Shown piece by piece: positions 1-8,384 of a stretch of DNA of 37,924 bases (the first letter of the stretch is position 1; each line of letters starts with the position of its first letter). This DNA comes from a virus. The position numbers and the translations under genes were made by a program. The notes beneath the pieces are model-generated. The model did not search any database, was not told where the DNA came from, and was given only the letters and a program-made list of their open reading frames with translations. Location of the stretch: the IMG/VR virus record IMGVR_UViG_3300032217_000122, positions 1 through 37,924 of that record; one strand, given 5' to 3'.

Positions 1-19
1 CAATTATTGCAAACTTTAC
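1..19. repeat. Terminal direct repeat (left copy)
   Basis: The first 19 bases are identical to the last 19 (37906-37924). The reading frame that runs off the right end continues in frame here, so the two ends overlap in one circular or circularly permuted molecule. The short length suggests an assembler overlap rather than a biological terminal repeat. Confidence 0.9.
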
Positions 20-197
20 AGGTAATGGTTCTACAGTTGCATTTACCTTGGCAAGCGCACCAGCGAGTGAAAATGCCACAAACGTGTACATCAACGGTGT
101 GTACCAACAAAAAAATACATACAGTGTTGCTGGCGCTGTTCTCACATTCTCACAAGCACCCCCAGTTACTTCGTCAATTGAAGTCAACTACGTTTAA
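1..197 (+). CDS. Tail adaptor / tailspike head-binding-like protein, C-terminal part (split by the contig ends)
   Basis: In frame from base 3 to TAA at 195-197. It is the 3' part of the gene that starts at 37599; joined over the 19-bp overlap the protein has 167 residues. This part is threonine/valine/asparagine-rich beta-type sequence (motif NVYINGVYQQ) of the kind seen in phage fibre and adaptor domains. The next gene starts 9 bp downstream, behind AAGGA. The N-terminal half (see 37599-37924) carries the recognisable head-binding-like domain. The fusion across the ends is directly visible; the adaptor role is inferred from the family and the neighbouring fibre and tailspike genes. Confidence 0.8.
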   Translation, partial: IIANFTGNGSTVAFTLASAPASENATNVYINGVYQQKNTYSVAGAVLTFSQAPPVTSSIEVNYV

Positions 198-206
198 GGA
201 ACAATC

Positions 207-830
207 ATGGCTGATAAAAAGATTTCCGCGCTTACTGGTGCAACTACTCCGCTTGCAGGTACTGAAGTTTTACCAATTGTACAAAGTAATGCTACGGTAA
301 AAGTTGCAGTGTCCGATTTAACCGCTGGCCGCGCAATTAGCGCAACTCAAATGACTTTAACCACAGGCAACTTGATTGTTGCCAACGGGCAAGGCATTGA
401 CTTTTCTGCCACACCGGGTACAGGTACAAGTGAGTTGCTAAACGACTATGAAGAAGGTACTTGGACACCAGCGGTTTTAGCAACTACCAGTGGGTCCATC
501 ACTTTAAATGCAACAGACTCAAAGTGTTCATACACAAAAGTTGGCAGGATTGTTACTTTGACCGGGTACATCCGTGTAGCTAGTGTAAGTTTACCAGTAG
601 GGTCGATAAGAGTTATTGATGTTCCTTTTACTCCTGCTGGATCAGGCACTGATTATCAATTCAGGTCTGCTGGTTCAATTTACCCAGCAAACTTAGTATC
701 AACTCCAACAAACCCCATTGTCCCAATAATTTTTCCCGCAGACACAAGTTTTTACGTGTTTGGCATACCTGCCGCTGATGTTCAGTCGAACAGTGATTTT
801 ACTTTCTCTGTTACGTACACGGCTGCATAA
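207..830 (+). CDS. Putative tail fibre / tail-associated structural protein
   Basis: 207 residues, ATG preceded by AAGGA. It opens with MADKKISALTGATTPLAGTE, a beginning common in phage fibre/structural proteins, and carries an LNDYEEGTWTP motif near residue 78 that often precedes a beta-rich C-terminal domain in tail proteins. The rest is Thr/Ser/Val-rich and lacks enzyme motifs. It lies between the adaptor gene and the beta-helix tailspike, so the three probably build the receptor-binding apparatus together. It could be a second spike, an adaptor or a trimerisation partner. Family and position support a virion role; the exact role is inferred. Confidence 0.65.
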   Translation: MADKKISALTGATTPLAGTEVLPIVQSNATVKVAVSDLTAGRAISATQMTLTTGNLIVANGQGIDFSATPGTGTSELLNDYEEGTWTPAVLATTSGSITLNATDSKCSYTKVGRIVTLTGYIRVASVSLPVGSIRVIDVPFTPAGSGTDYQFRSAGSIYPANLVSTPTNPIVPIIFPADTSFYVFGIPAADVQSNSDFTFSVTYTAA

Positions 831-842
831 TAAGGATTAAAA

Positions 843-2825
843 ATGTCACTAACTAAAGTTTCATACTCTATGATTCAAGGCGGCGGCGTTTGCGTCTTGG
901 ATTACGGTGCAGACCCGTCTGGAGTCTCAGACAGCACTAGCTCCATTCAAACAGCTATCGACACCGGCAAGTCTGTGTACTTTCCATCGGGGACGTACAA
1001 GGTGACTTCCGCACTGTCGTTCAATCAGACCGATGTTGCTTATTATGGCGACGGTAAGAACAGCAGTTACATCATGTTGTCAGGTTCTGGATTGAAACGG
1101 CTGGGTCAAGTAACCGCCAACCGAATCACGTTTACGGACATGGGGTTCTACGGTGATTCTGGCGCCAATCGACCTTCCATCGACATTGGCGCAATTAAGC
1201 TGACCAACAACGCTAGTGATGTGCGATTCATCAACTGCCTGTTTACTGCATTTGTTGGTAAGTGGGGCACCAATCCAAATCCAGTGCAGGAAAGCACAGA
1301 TGTTTACGCTGTTGAACTGGACGCCAACGGCCTTGGTGGTTTCCGGTTTGAGTCGTGCCGATTCTCTGGCATCACCAACGAAGTTGATCTTGCCCAACCC
1401 GATGGTTTTGGTGGTGGCTTTTGTGGTGGCATTTACCTGTATCAACCCTCGGCCGCGGCTGTAATTAGCCCATCCTTCGGTCAGATCATTGACTGCGACT
1501 TTGTTGAAATTGCAACATTGCGTCCAGATGGTGTGCCGAACTCCAACATTAACCAAACAGACGCTGACGGCATTCGCACACAAGTTGTTGGCGCTAGTGA
1601 CGATGACAAGACCTATAAAGTCAAAATTGCTGGATGCCGTTTTCTGAATGTGCAGAAATCGGCAATCAAAACATCCGGTACTGCCGGGTTTGTAATTGAA
1701 GACACTGAGGTCTATTCACTTCGCACAGATGTGGACATGCAGGCCGCTATACGTGTGCAGTGGACAAAGAGCGCCACGGTACGCAACACGTTCTGCCGTG
1801 GGCGGTTCTATTCGTTGATTGTTGTCATCGGCAAAGACATTGTGGTCGATGGTGTGTACTTCCTCGGTCGTGCAACCACGGATTACTTTTCTTCAACTGG
1901 TGCGGCGCTAATTGTCTCTGACACGGGGTTTACGGAAACCAACTTGATTTTCCGAAACATCTACGTTAACAAGTGCCCTGTTGTGTTCCGGCAGCAATCG
2001 CAACCATCCGGCGATGTGTACGCCAACACAAACCTTCTGTTGGAAAATATTCTTGCAACTTTGTGCGCTGCAATCCCAAGCCCAGATGTTGCCCTGATCG
2101 ACATCACAAAGACCAAACGAGTAACAATCCGTAATGTGCAGGTTGATGACCGCAACACTGGAAACGTGCGTACTGCAATTTTAATGCGTGATTGCGCAGA
2201 GGTGGAAATTTCAGACTGTCAATTGGATTGCACGTATCAAGCTATCTCGGTTGATCGCTTATCTGGACTTTCGCCAACACCATACGACTACAAATTGTCA
2301 AACATTAACGCATGGCGCGGCCAACATGTGTCTGACCCAAACATTGAAGTCATCTCACTCTATACTCGCACAACACCATCGGCACTGAACGTCGATCAGG
2401 TTTCTGTTAACGGGTTATATGTCTCATTATTTGGTACAGCAACGGCAAACAACAGCAAAGCGTTTTTGTTAAAAAATAATCGCGGGGTGGTATCTAACGT
2501 CACTTGCTACGTCCGCTATGACGGCTCAAATAGTAACTTTAACCTTGGGACAGACTTTGTTGGCTGCACTGACATTTCGATCAGCAACGTAAACATGTTG
2601 TTTGAAACTGGCATCTCCCCGTCTGGTAGCGTGACACCCGCTGTTGCCATTGAAAGCGGCTTACGTGTGAAATTAGACAATGTAATGTCTGCATCTGACG
2701 GAGCTTATGTGCTGAACAGCAACCGTGTTGTAATCAGTGATGTGACATGTGCTACCGGGCAAACGCCTGTGGTTGATCTTGGTGGGAACACCAACTTGCA
2801 GACTAGCAACTGCGTGGCGTTTTAA
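843..2825 (+). CDS. Tailspike with pectate-lyase-like right-handed beta-helix
   Basis: 660 residues, ATG 12 bp after the previous stop with AAGGA upstream. Residues about 15-60 hold the classic opening of the pectate lyase superfamily (VLDYGADPSGVSDSTSSIQTAID, written in part, then a YFPSGTYKV turn). The remainder is a long run of short beta-strand repeats rich in Asn, Val and Ile, as in right-handed parallel beta-helices. Such spikes bind and usually cleave host surface polysaccharide. There is no P22-type head-binding domain at its N terminus; that kind of domain is in a separate gene (37599 to 197). The C-terminal part is probably the trimer end. Catalytic residues cannot be assigned by eye. 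Confidence 0.85.
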   Translation: MSLTKVSYSMIQGGGVCVLDYGADPSGVSDSTSSIQTAIDTGKSVYFPSGTYKVTSALSFNQTDVAYYGDGKNSSYIMLSGSGLKRLGQVTANRITFTDMGFYGDSGANRPSIDIGAIKLTNNASDVRFINCLFTAFVGKWGTNPNPVQESTDVYAVELDANGLGGFRFESCRFSGITNEVDLAQPDGFGGGFCGGIYLYQPSAAAVISPSFGQIIDCDFVEIATLRPDGVPNSNINQTDADGIRTQVVGASDDDKTYKVKIAGCRFLNVQKSAIKTSGTAGFVIEDTEVYSLRTDVDMQAAIRVQWTKSATVRNTFCRGRFYSLIVVIGKDIVVDGVYFLGRATTDYFSSTGAALIVSDTGFTETNLIFRNIYVNKCPVVFRQQSQPSGDVYANTNLLLENILATLCAAIPSPDVALIDITKTKRVTIRNVQVDDRNTGNVRTAILMRDCAEVEISDCQLDCTYQAISVDRLSGLSPTPYDYKLSNINAWRGQHVSDPNIEVISLYTRTTPSALNVDQVSVNGLYVSLFGTATANNSKAFLLKNNRGVVSNVTCYVRYDGSNSNFNLGTDFVGCTDISISNVNMLFETGISPSGSVTPAVAIESGLRVKLDNVMSASDGAYVLNSNRVVISDVTCATGQTPVVDLGGNTNLQTSNCVAF

Positions 2826-2874
2826 ACCGTACTGATCCGGATGATCAGATTTTGATTTTGATTGGAGTATCAAA

Positions 2875-3132
2875 ATGGCCTTAGAGAAAATTGAAGTTGT
2901 TGACCGCGTTGAAGTGGTCGAATCAGGTGTCGTCCAAGTACGCACCAAGACTGCCATTATGGAAGATGGCAAACAGATCAGTAGCACGTTCCACCGTCAT
3001 GTCGTTGCCCCAGGTGATGATTACAACACCGAGGACGCAAGGGTAAAGTCTATTTGCAAGGCAACGCATACAAAAGATGTAATAGCAACATATCAAGCAT
3101 CTGTTGCACAATCTAAAAAATCTGTTGCATAA
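2875..3132 (+). CDS. Conserved phage protein of unknown function
   Basis: 85 residues, ATG with TTGGAG upstream. It is short, soluble and charged, beginning MALEKIEVVDRVEVVESGVV and ending in a lysine/serine tail. No catalytic or metal-binding motif is visible. It sits between the tailspike and the scaffold gene in the rightward late operon, so it is expressed with virion proteins. Similar proteins seem common beside structural genes in environmental phages, but I cannot name a function. Confidence 0.6.
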   Translation: MALEKIEVVDRVEVVESGVVQVRTKTAIMEDGKQISSTFHRHVVAPGDDYNTEDARVKSICKATHTKDVIATYQASVAQSKKSVA

Positions 3133-3149
3133 TAGCAGCACAAACCGTA

Positions 3150-3166
3150 TCGGTGAGGTTCACCGA
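3150..3166 (+). other. Intergenic hairpin upstream of the scaffold gene
   Basis: TCGGTGA-GGT-TCACCGA, a perfect 7-bp stem with a 3-nt loop, lies between the 85-residue protein and the scaffold gene and has no T-run. It may be an mRNA processing or stability element. Just before the scaffold ATG at 3188 is an abutting ATG-TAA (3182-3187). Confidence 0.45.
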
Positions 3167-3187
3167 GGAATCGAAGGATTCATGTAA

Positions 3188-3979
3188 ATGACTGAAGAAG
3201 TCCAAACCTTAGCGGAAGTTGACTCCGCGCCAGCATTGGAAGTAACGGCTACTTCTGAAAATGCGATAAATGCGCCGGAAAAAATCGAGAATCAAAACGA
3301 CCAAGCAACAGAGGAAAAAAAGTACTCTCAAGCTGACATTGATGCGATGATCGGTAAACGCCTTGCAAGAGAGCAACGTAAGTGGGAACGAGAGCAAGCA
3401 CAACGTGCTGCGGAAACGCAAATCGTTAAAGCTGCACCAACGGCATCTGTTGATCAATACGAGTCTCCTGAAGCCTATGCAGAAGCATTGGCATACCAGA
3501 AGGCAGAGGAATTGATTGCTAGACGTGAAGCCGCTAAACAGCAGTCGCAAGTTCTTGAAAGCTATCAGGAGCGTGAAGAATCGGCAAGAGATAAGTATGA
3601 TGATTTTGAACAAGTCGCATACAATCCCAAGCTGTCAATTACTAACGTGATGGCTGAGACAATTCAATCTTCGGACATTGGACCAGATTTAGCTTATTAT
3701 CTAGGTTCAAATCCAAAAGATGCGGAACGTATCTCACGCATGTCGCCACTCGCACAGGCAAAAGAGATTGGAAAAATTGAAGCTAAATTAGTTTCATCAC
3801 CTCCAGTTAAGAAAACAACATCTGCGCCAGCGCCAATTTCGCCAGTAACTGCACGATCTTCTGGATCGCCAGCTTTTGACACTACCGATCCACGGTCTAC
3901 CAAGACTATGACGGATTCACAGTGGATTGAAGCTGAACGTGCAAGACAGCGGAAAAAGTGGGAAGCACAGAATCGCTAA
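3188..3979 (+). CDS. Putative capsid scaffolding protein
   Basis: 263 residues. Highly charged and helical: an acidic N-terminal 45 residues, then KKYSQADIDAMIGKRLAREQ and a long Arg/Glu/Gln-rich helix, and a C-terminal basic end (EAERARQRKKWEAQNR). The YSQADIDAMIGKRLARE segment is a hallmark of many phage scaffold-like proteins that precede coat genes. It lies directly upstream of the P22-like coat gene, where P22 has its gp8 scaffold. It should direct procapsid assembly and be released before or during packaging. The basic C terminus is consistent with coat binding as in P22 gp8. Recognised by composition and position. Confidence 0.8.
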   Translation: MTEEVQTLAEVDSAPALEVTATSENAINAPEKIENQNDQATEEKKYSQADIDAMIGKRLAREQRKWEREQAQRAAETQIVKAAPTASVDQYESPEAYAEALAYQKAEELIARREAAKQQSQVLESYQEREESARDKYDDFEQVAYNPKLSITNVMAETIQSSDIGPDLAYYLGSNPKDAERISRMSPLAQAKEIGKIEAKLVSSPPVKKTTSAPAPISPVTARSSGSPAFDTTDPRSTKTMTDSQWIEAERARQRKKWEAQNR

Positions 3980-3998
3980 ATTTTAAGGACTTTTTAAT

Positions 3999-5210
3999 AT
4001 GTCAAACAGTATCCTAACGATCGACATGATCACACGCAAGGCTCTGGAAATTCTGGAGAATAACCTTGTATTGACCCGTAACGTAAACCGTCAATATGAC
4101 GATTCTTTCGCTGTTGAAGGCGCTAAGATTGGTTCTACACTGCGTATCCGTTTACCTGACCGCGCTCTGGTAACTGACGGTGCCGCCCTGCAAGTTCAAG
4201 ACGACAACGAACAGTTCACCACTTTGACCGTTGCTAATCAAAAGCACATTGGTGTTAACTTCACCTCTGCTGAATTGACAATGCAATTGGACGACTTTGC
4301 TGAACGTGTGCTTAAACCACGTATTAGCCAATTGGCATCCAGCATTGACGCTGACGTTGCTAACGCTTATAAAATAATCGGTAACTCCGTTGGTACTCCT
4401 GGTACTACTCCTTCAACTTCTTTGGTGCTGTTGCAAGCCCAACAAAAGCTGAACGAAAACGCTGCTGTAATGTCTCCACGTTACGCTACCGTAAACCCTG
4501 CTGCTAACGCTGGCTTGGTTGAAGGTATGAAAGGTCTGTTTAATCCTACAGACACTATCAGCAAACAGTTCCGTAACGGCATGATGGGAACTGGTGTGTT
4601 GGGTTTTGACGAGATCAATATGTCTCAGTCTATCAAACAACACACCACTGGTTCACGTGACGCTTCTGCTTCTACCTTGGTTAAAACACCTGGTGTAACT
4701 TCTGAAGGCGCGTCTACTATCCTGTTGGAACAAGGTTCTGTAACCACTACTATTAAAGCTGGTGACGTATTTGTTGTTGCTGATTGCTACGCAGTCAACC
4801 CACAAACTCGTGAATCTACTGGTTCATTGTTCCAGTTTGTAGCATTGACTGATGCCACCGCTGTATCTGGTACTTGGACTGTAACCGTTGCTCCAATGTA
4901 TTCTGCTAGTCACGCTCTGGCTACCATGAATGTATTGCCTGTAACTGGTAAAGCCGTTACCTTCTTGGGTGCTGCTTCTAGCCAATACGCTCAGAACTTG
5001 GTTTACCACAAGGATGCTATCACTTTTGCAACTGCTGACTTGTTGTTGCCACAAGGTGTAGACATGGCTGCTCGTGCTGTCCATAACGGTATCAGCTTGC
5101 GCGTTGTTCGTCAGTACGACATTAACAATGACCGTATGCCTTGCCGTATTGACGTACTGTACGGTTACAGCACCATTCGTCCACAGATGGCTTGCCGTAT
5201 TTGGGGCTAA
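3999..5210 (+). CDS. Major capsid protein, P22 coat (gp5) family
   Basis: 403 residues, close to P22 gp5 (430). The N terminus (residues 1-60: ILTIDMITRKALEILENNLV, then VNRQYDDSF, GSTLRIRLP) matches the P22 coat family, which folds as HK97 with an inserted domain. The gene uses favoured-looking codons throughout (CGT, GGT, AAC, CTG), fitting very high expression, and is followed by a UUCG-loop hairpin. The scaffold gene is immediately upstream and probable head accessory proteins follow. A P22-type coat protein usually needs GroEL/GroES, which may explain the phage co-chaperonin gene at 34313. Confidence 0.93.
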   Translation: MSNSILTIDMITRKALEILENNLVLTRNVNRQYDDSFAVEGAKIGSTLRIRLPDRALVTDGAALQVQDDNEQFTTLTVANQKHIGVNFTSAELTMQLDDFAERVLKPRISQLASSIDADVANAYKIIGNSVGTPGTTPSTSLVLLQAQQKLNENAAVMSPRYATVNPAANAGLVEGMKGLFNPTDTISKQFRNGMMGTGVLGFDEINMSQSIKQHTTGSRDASASTLVKTPGVTSEGASTILLEQGSVTTTIKAGDVFVVADCYAVNPQTRESTGSLFQFVALTDATAVSGTWTVTVAPMYSASHALATMNVLPVTGKAVTFLGAASSQYAQNLVYHKDAITFATADLLLPQGVDMAARAVHNGISLRVVRQYDINNDRMPCRIDVLYGYSTIRPQMACRIWG

Positions 5211-5213
5211 TCT

Positions 5214-5233
5214 GATGCCCCTTCGGGGGCGTT
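5214..5233 (+). terminator. UUCG-loop hairpin after the coat gene
   Basis: GCCCC-TTCG-GGGGC at 5217-5230 just after the coat stop; flanking bases can extend it weakly. The following sequence (GTTAATTT) is only a poor T-tract, so it may be a partial terminator or a 3' stabiliser of coat mRNA. Confidence 0.6.
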
Positions 5234-5263
5234 AATTTACATCTTATTTAAAGGAAATTTATC

Positions 5264-5674
5264 ATGGCTTTACCTAATGGCGGCGGCGGTTATCAAGTTG
5301 GTGACGGCAATCTGAATGAAGTTACTTTGGGCTACGGTCCTGCACCTGCTGTTTATACAGCTAATGCAACTGCTGCTCTAACAGTTGCTGATTTAGAAGG
5401 CGGCATAATTCTGTATACACAGACTAACGCTAACAATCTTCAACTCCCTGCTGTAACTGGCGTAGGCGGTGTGGATGCTGAAATCAGCAGCGCTAAAATT
5501 GGCAGTACTTTTGACTTCTTTGTTATGTCTACCAGCACTGGTGTGGGCACACTGACTGTCAATACTGGTTGGACTTTAGTTGGTTCCGGTTTAACTACCG
5601 CTTCTGGTTTTGGTGCACATTTCCGTGCCCGTAAAACTGGTGATGGTACTTACACTTGCTATCGTCTTAGCTAA
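5264..5674 (+). CDS. Conserved coat-adjacent protein, possible head decoration protein
   Basis: 136 residues, ATG behind AAAGGAAA. It begins MALPNGGGGYQVGDGNLNEV, which recurs in a family located next to coat genes in many environmental phages. It contains a beta-rich region with FDFFVMSTSTG and TGWTLVGSG and ends in TYTCYRLS. No signal or membrane segment is seen. Placement between coat and tail genes, with terminator-like hairpins on both sides, suggests a separately dosed virion protein such as a decoration or head-fibre protein. This role is inferred. Confidence 0.65.
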   Translation: MALPNGGGGYQVGDGNLNEVTLGYGPAPAVYTANATAALTVADLEGGIILYTQTNANNLQLPAVTGVGGVDAEISSAKIGSTFDFFVMSTSTGVGTLTVNTGWTLVGSGLTTASGFGAHFRARKTGDGTYTCYRLS

Positions 5675-5681
5675 ACCTAAT

Positions 5682-5701
5682 GGGGCTTCGGCCCCTGTTT
5701 T
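5682..5701 (+). terminator. Intrinsic terminator after the putative decoration gene
   Basis: GGGGC-TTCG-GCCCC (5682-5695) followed by TGTTTT. The stem-loop is the same 14-mer that follows the ssDNA-binding protein gene on the other strand (23127-23140). Confidence 0.75.
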
Positions 5702-5712
5702 AAGGATAAATC

Positions 5713-5991
5713 ATGCCTAATACTAAAGCAATTGGTGTTGCGTTTGCTGACCCATTACTGGACAGCGTAACAGTTACTGGTGCTGCAACTGCTGCTAGTT
5801 TTACTAGCACTGGTGATGCTGCCGCTAGCAACGCTGTAGCTGGAGCGTACTTTTATTCTACCGCAATCACTGCTAACGTCACTACAACTACTGCACCTAA
5901 AGGATCATTTGGCTTTACAAGTAACGCCACTGGTCTAGGTAAAGTGTTTTATTCAGACGGTAGTAAATGGCAAGTAGGTAACGTTACTTAA
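5713..5991 (+). CDS. Small structural protein of unknown function
   Basis: 92 residues, ATG behind AAGGATAAATC. Alanine/threonine/serine-rich with a repeated flavour (VTVTGAATAASFTSTGDAAAS) and a C terminus FYSDGSKWQVGNVT that resembles the end of many phage head or fibre domains. It lies between two terminator-like hairpins downstream of coat. It may be a second decoration or head fibre protein. No enzyme motif is seen and no named family is recognised. Confidence 0.6.
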   Translation: MPNTKAIGVAFADPLLDSVTVTGAATAASFTSTGDAAASNAVAGAYFYSTAITANVTTTTAPKGSFGFTSNATGLGKVFYSDGSKWQVGNVT

Positions 5992-5998
5992 TCCAGTT

Positions 5999-6020
5999 GG
6001 GGGCTAACCACCCCCGTTTT
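5999..6020 (+). terminator. Terminator-like hairpin after the 92-residue gene
   Basis: GGGGG (5999-6003), a 7-nt loop, CCCCC (6011-6015), then GTTTT. It ends only four bases before the ATG of the next gene, so it may also affect that gene's translation. Confidence 0.65.
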
Positions 6021-6023
6021 AAT

Positions 6024-6227
6024 ATGCACATCTATCTCAAGCATCCTATTCATGGAACCAAAGTTGCAATTTCAGATATTGAAGTTGAATGTGATGTAGA
6101 AAATGGCTGGACGATATACAATCCATCTATGCCTTCAATTGCTGAAGAAGTGATTAATACCCTTGCAGTGAAGCGCAAATATACCCGTAAAGTCGCAGAG
6201 GTTGAGGCGACAAACGAAGGAAACTAA
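6024..6227 (+). CDS. Conserved small phage protein
   Basis: 67 residues starting at ATG 6024. A TTG 27 bp upstream would fall on the terminator-like stem and is rejected. No clear Shine-Dalgarno sequence is present because the hairpin immediately precedes the start. The opening MHIYLKHPIHGTKVAISDIE resembles a widespread phage family; the C terminus is basic (KRKYTRK) then acidic. It lies directly upstream of the gp4-like gene (stop one base before its ATG). Function unknown; a head-to-tail or assembly role is possible from position only. Confidence 0.65.
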   Translation: MHIYLKHPIHGTKVAISDIEVECDVENGWTIYNPSMPSIAEEVINTLAVKRKYTRKVAEVEATNEGN

Positions 6228-6228
6228 A

Positions 6229-6945
6229 ATGGCTGTTTATACTGCTGGCGATCAAATTAATCGTGCATTACGATTAATTGGTGTATTGGCTGAAGGCGAA
6301 ACCACGTCTGCATCTGTTATGCAAGACAGTTTGATGGCGCTTAACCAAATGATCGACAGTTGGAATACTGAACGGTTGTCTGTTTTTTGCACACAAGACC
6401 AGATTTTCACATGGCCTGCTGGTTTAATTTCTCGCACACTTGGACCCACTGGCGATTTTATTGGTTTACGTCCTGTACTACTTGACGATGCTACATACTT
6501 TCGTGACCCTGGCACTAACGTTTCTTTTGGTATCAAGTTTATCAATCAGCAACAGTATGACGGTATTGCTGTTAAAACTGTAACCTCGACTTATCCACAG
6601 GTAATCTTTGTAAACATGACGTTTCCAGATGTTACCATGACCATTTACCCACGCCCAACACGTGATTTAGAGTGGCATTTTGTATCGGTGCAAGAACTAA
6701 GTAACCCTGCTACTTTGGCAACTGACTTGTTCTTTCCACCTGGTTATTTACGTGCGTTTACTTACAATCTGGCAATGGAGATTGCACCTGAATTCGGTGT
6801 AGAACCAAGCCCACAAGTACAGCGTATTGCTATGACAAGCAAACGTAATCTGAAACGCATTAACAATCCTGACGATGTAATGTCTATGCCATACGCTATT
6901 GTGGCTACTCGTCAACGATTTAACGTCTACGCTGGTAACTATTGA
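6229..6945 (+). CDS. P22 gp4-like head-to-tail (tail accessory) protein
   Basis: 238 residues. ATG 6229 is chosen over the upstream in-frame start at 6202 because AAGGAAAC precedes it and it abuts the previous stop. The N terminus (YTAGDQINRALRLIGVLAEG, then SLMALNQMIDSWNTE) is characteristic of the P22 gp4 family, which builds the ring below the portal. P22 gp4 is shorter (166), as are many homologues, so the C-terminal extension is a difference. It is followed, with TGATG overlap, by a gp10-like gene as in P22. Confidence 0.85.
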   Translation: MAVYTAGDQINRALRLIGVLAEGETTSASVMQDSLMALNQMIDSWNTERLSVFCTQDQIFTWPAGLISRTLGPTGDFIGLRPVLLDDATYFRDPGTNVSFGIKFINQQQYDGIAVKTVTSTYPQVIFVNMTFPDVTMTIYPRPTRDLEWHFVSVQELSNPATLATDLFFPPGYLRAFTYNLAMEIAPEFGVEPSPQVQRIAMTSKRNLKRINNPDDVMSMPYAIVATRQRFNVYAGNY

Positions 6946-8384
6946 TGAAAACACCCATTCTTGGCTCAACCTACGTCACTCGTAGCGTTAATGCTGCGGA
7001 TGCTCGCATGGTCAATCTGTTTCCAGAAATAATACCGGAAGCAGGTAAAGAACCTGCATTTTTGCAACGTGCACCAGGTTTAAAGTTTCTTCAAACTATT
7101 GGATCGGGACCTATCCGTGGGCTATGGGCGTTTTCCAATACAAGCACAATTGCGTTTGTTGTATCGGGCACTGAACTGTACAAGATTAATACGTCTTACG
7201 TTGCTACTAAATTAGGCGATGTTAGTGGCACTGGTCCAGTTAGTATTGCCGACAATGGTACACAAGTGTTCATAGCTTGTAATGGTCCAAGTTACATTTA
7301 CAACAACACAACCAACGTGTTCCAGCAGATTACCGACCCTGACTTTCCAGGTGCAGTAACAGTTGGATACCTTGATGGTTACTTTGTGTTCAATGAACCG
7401 AACAGTCAACGTATATGGGTTACAAGCCTGTTAGATGGTTTATCAGTTGACCCGCTGGATTTCGCCAGTGCTGAAGGTTCACCTGACGGTGTAGCAGGTC
7501 TAATAATTGATCATCGTGAAGCATGGGTATTTGGTACAAACTCAGTTGAAGTTTGGTACGATGCGGGTACTGCTGATTTCCCATTACAACGCATTCAGGG
7601 CGCTTTTAATGAAATTGGTTGTGTAGCCCCATACTCGATTGCAAAACTTGATAACGGCCTGTTTTGGCTTGGTGCTGACGCTCGTGGACAAGGTATTGTT
7701 TACCGCGCCAATGGATACACTGGTCAACGTATCATCACCCATGCAGTTGAGTGGCAAATCCAGCAATATTCTAATTTGTCAGATGCACTTGCGTACACAT
7801 ACCAGCAAGACGGTCATGCGTTTTATGTGTTGATTTTCCCATCGGCTAACACTACATGGGTGTATGACGTATCTACCCAAGCATGGCATGAACGCGCAGG
7901 GTTTGACAATGGCGCATTTACTCGGCACCGTAGTAACTGCCAAATGTCATTCAATAATAATGTGATCGTAGGTGATTTTGAATCTGGCAACATATACGCT
8001 TTTGACCTTGACACTTACGCTGATAACAGTCAAATTCAAAAATGGTTGCGGTCATGGAGAGCATTACCGACAGGTCAAAACAACCTTAAACGTACCGCAC
8101 AACATAGCTTACAACTTGATTGCGAATCAGGTGTTGGCTTGAACTTAGGTCAAGGTAGTGACCCCGAAGTTATGCTCCGTTGGTCAGACGATGGCGGTCA
8201 CACTTGGTCTAATGAACATTGGGCATCTATTGGTAAAATTGGTCAGTTTTATCGCCGTGTGTTTTGGCGTAGACTAGGTATGACGCTTAAACTGCGTGAC
8301 CGTGTGTATGAAATATCGGGTACTGATCCTGTAAAGATTGCTATTGTGGGTGCTGAATTACAACTCAGCGGAACCAATGCCTAG
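6945..8384 (+). CDS. P22 gp10-like packaged-DNA stabilisation / tail hub protein
   Basis: 479 residues, ATG 6945 overlapping the preceding TGA by one base. The N terminus (TPILGSTYVTRSVNAADARMVNLFPE, in part) and PAFLQRAPGLK are hallmarks of the gp10 family; P22 gp10 is 472 residues. Repeated beta-propeller-like segments run through the middle (for example NGTQVFIACNGPSYIYNNTT). It closes the head after packaging and anchors tailspikes and needle. The gene order gp4-gp10-(needle candidate) matches P22. Confidence 0.87.
   Translation: MKTPILGSTYVTRSVNAADARMVNLFPEIIPEAGKEPAFLQRAPGLKFLQTIGSGPIRGLWAFSNTSTIAFVVSGTELYKINTSYVATKLGDVSGTGPVSIADNGTQVFIACNGPSYIYNNTTNVFQQITDPDFPGAVTVGYLDGYFVFNEPNSQRIWVTSLLDGLSVDPLDFASAEGSPDGVAGLIIDHREAWVFGTNSVEVWYDAGTADFPLQRIQGAFNEIGCVAPYSIAKLDNGLFWLGADARGQGIVYRANGYTGQRIITHAVEWQIQQYSNLSDALAYTYQQDGHAFYVLIFPSANTTWVYDVSTQAWHERAGFDNGAFTRHRSNCQMSFNNNVIVGDFESGNIYAFDLDTYADNSQIQKWLRSWRALPTGQNNLKRTAQHSLQLDCESGVGLNLGQGSDPEVMLRWSDDGGHTWSNEHWASIGKIGQFYRRVFWRRLGMTLKLRDRVYEISGTDPVKIAIVGAELQLSGTNA

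Noticed and set aside
1080-1583. Leftward 167-residue frame inside the tailspike gene
   Set aside because: Antisense shadow of a recognised beta-helix protein; no ribosome site or protein-like motif.
3182-3190. ATG-TAA start-stop element just before the scaffold ATG
   Set aside because: It could modulate initiation, but nine bases of coincidence are weak evidence; the spacing from AAGGA favours the scaffold ATG itself.
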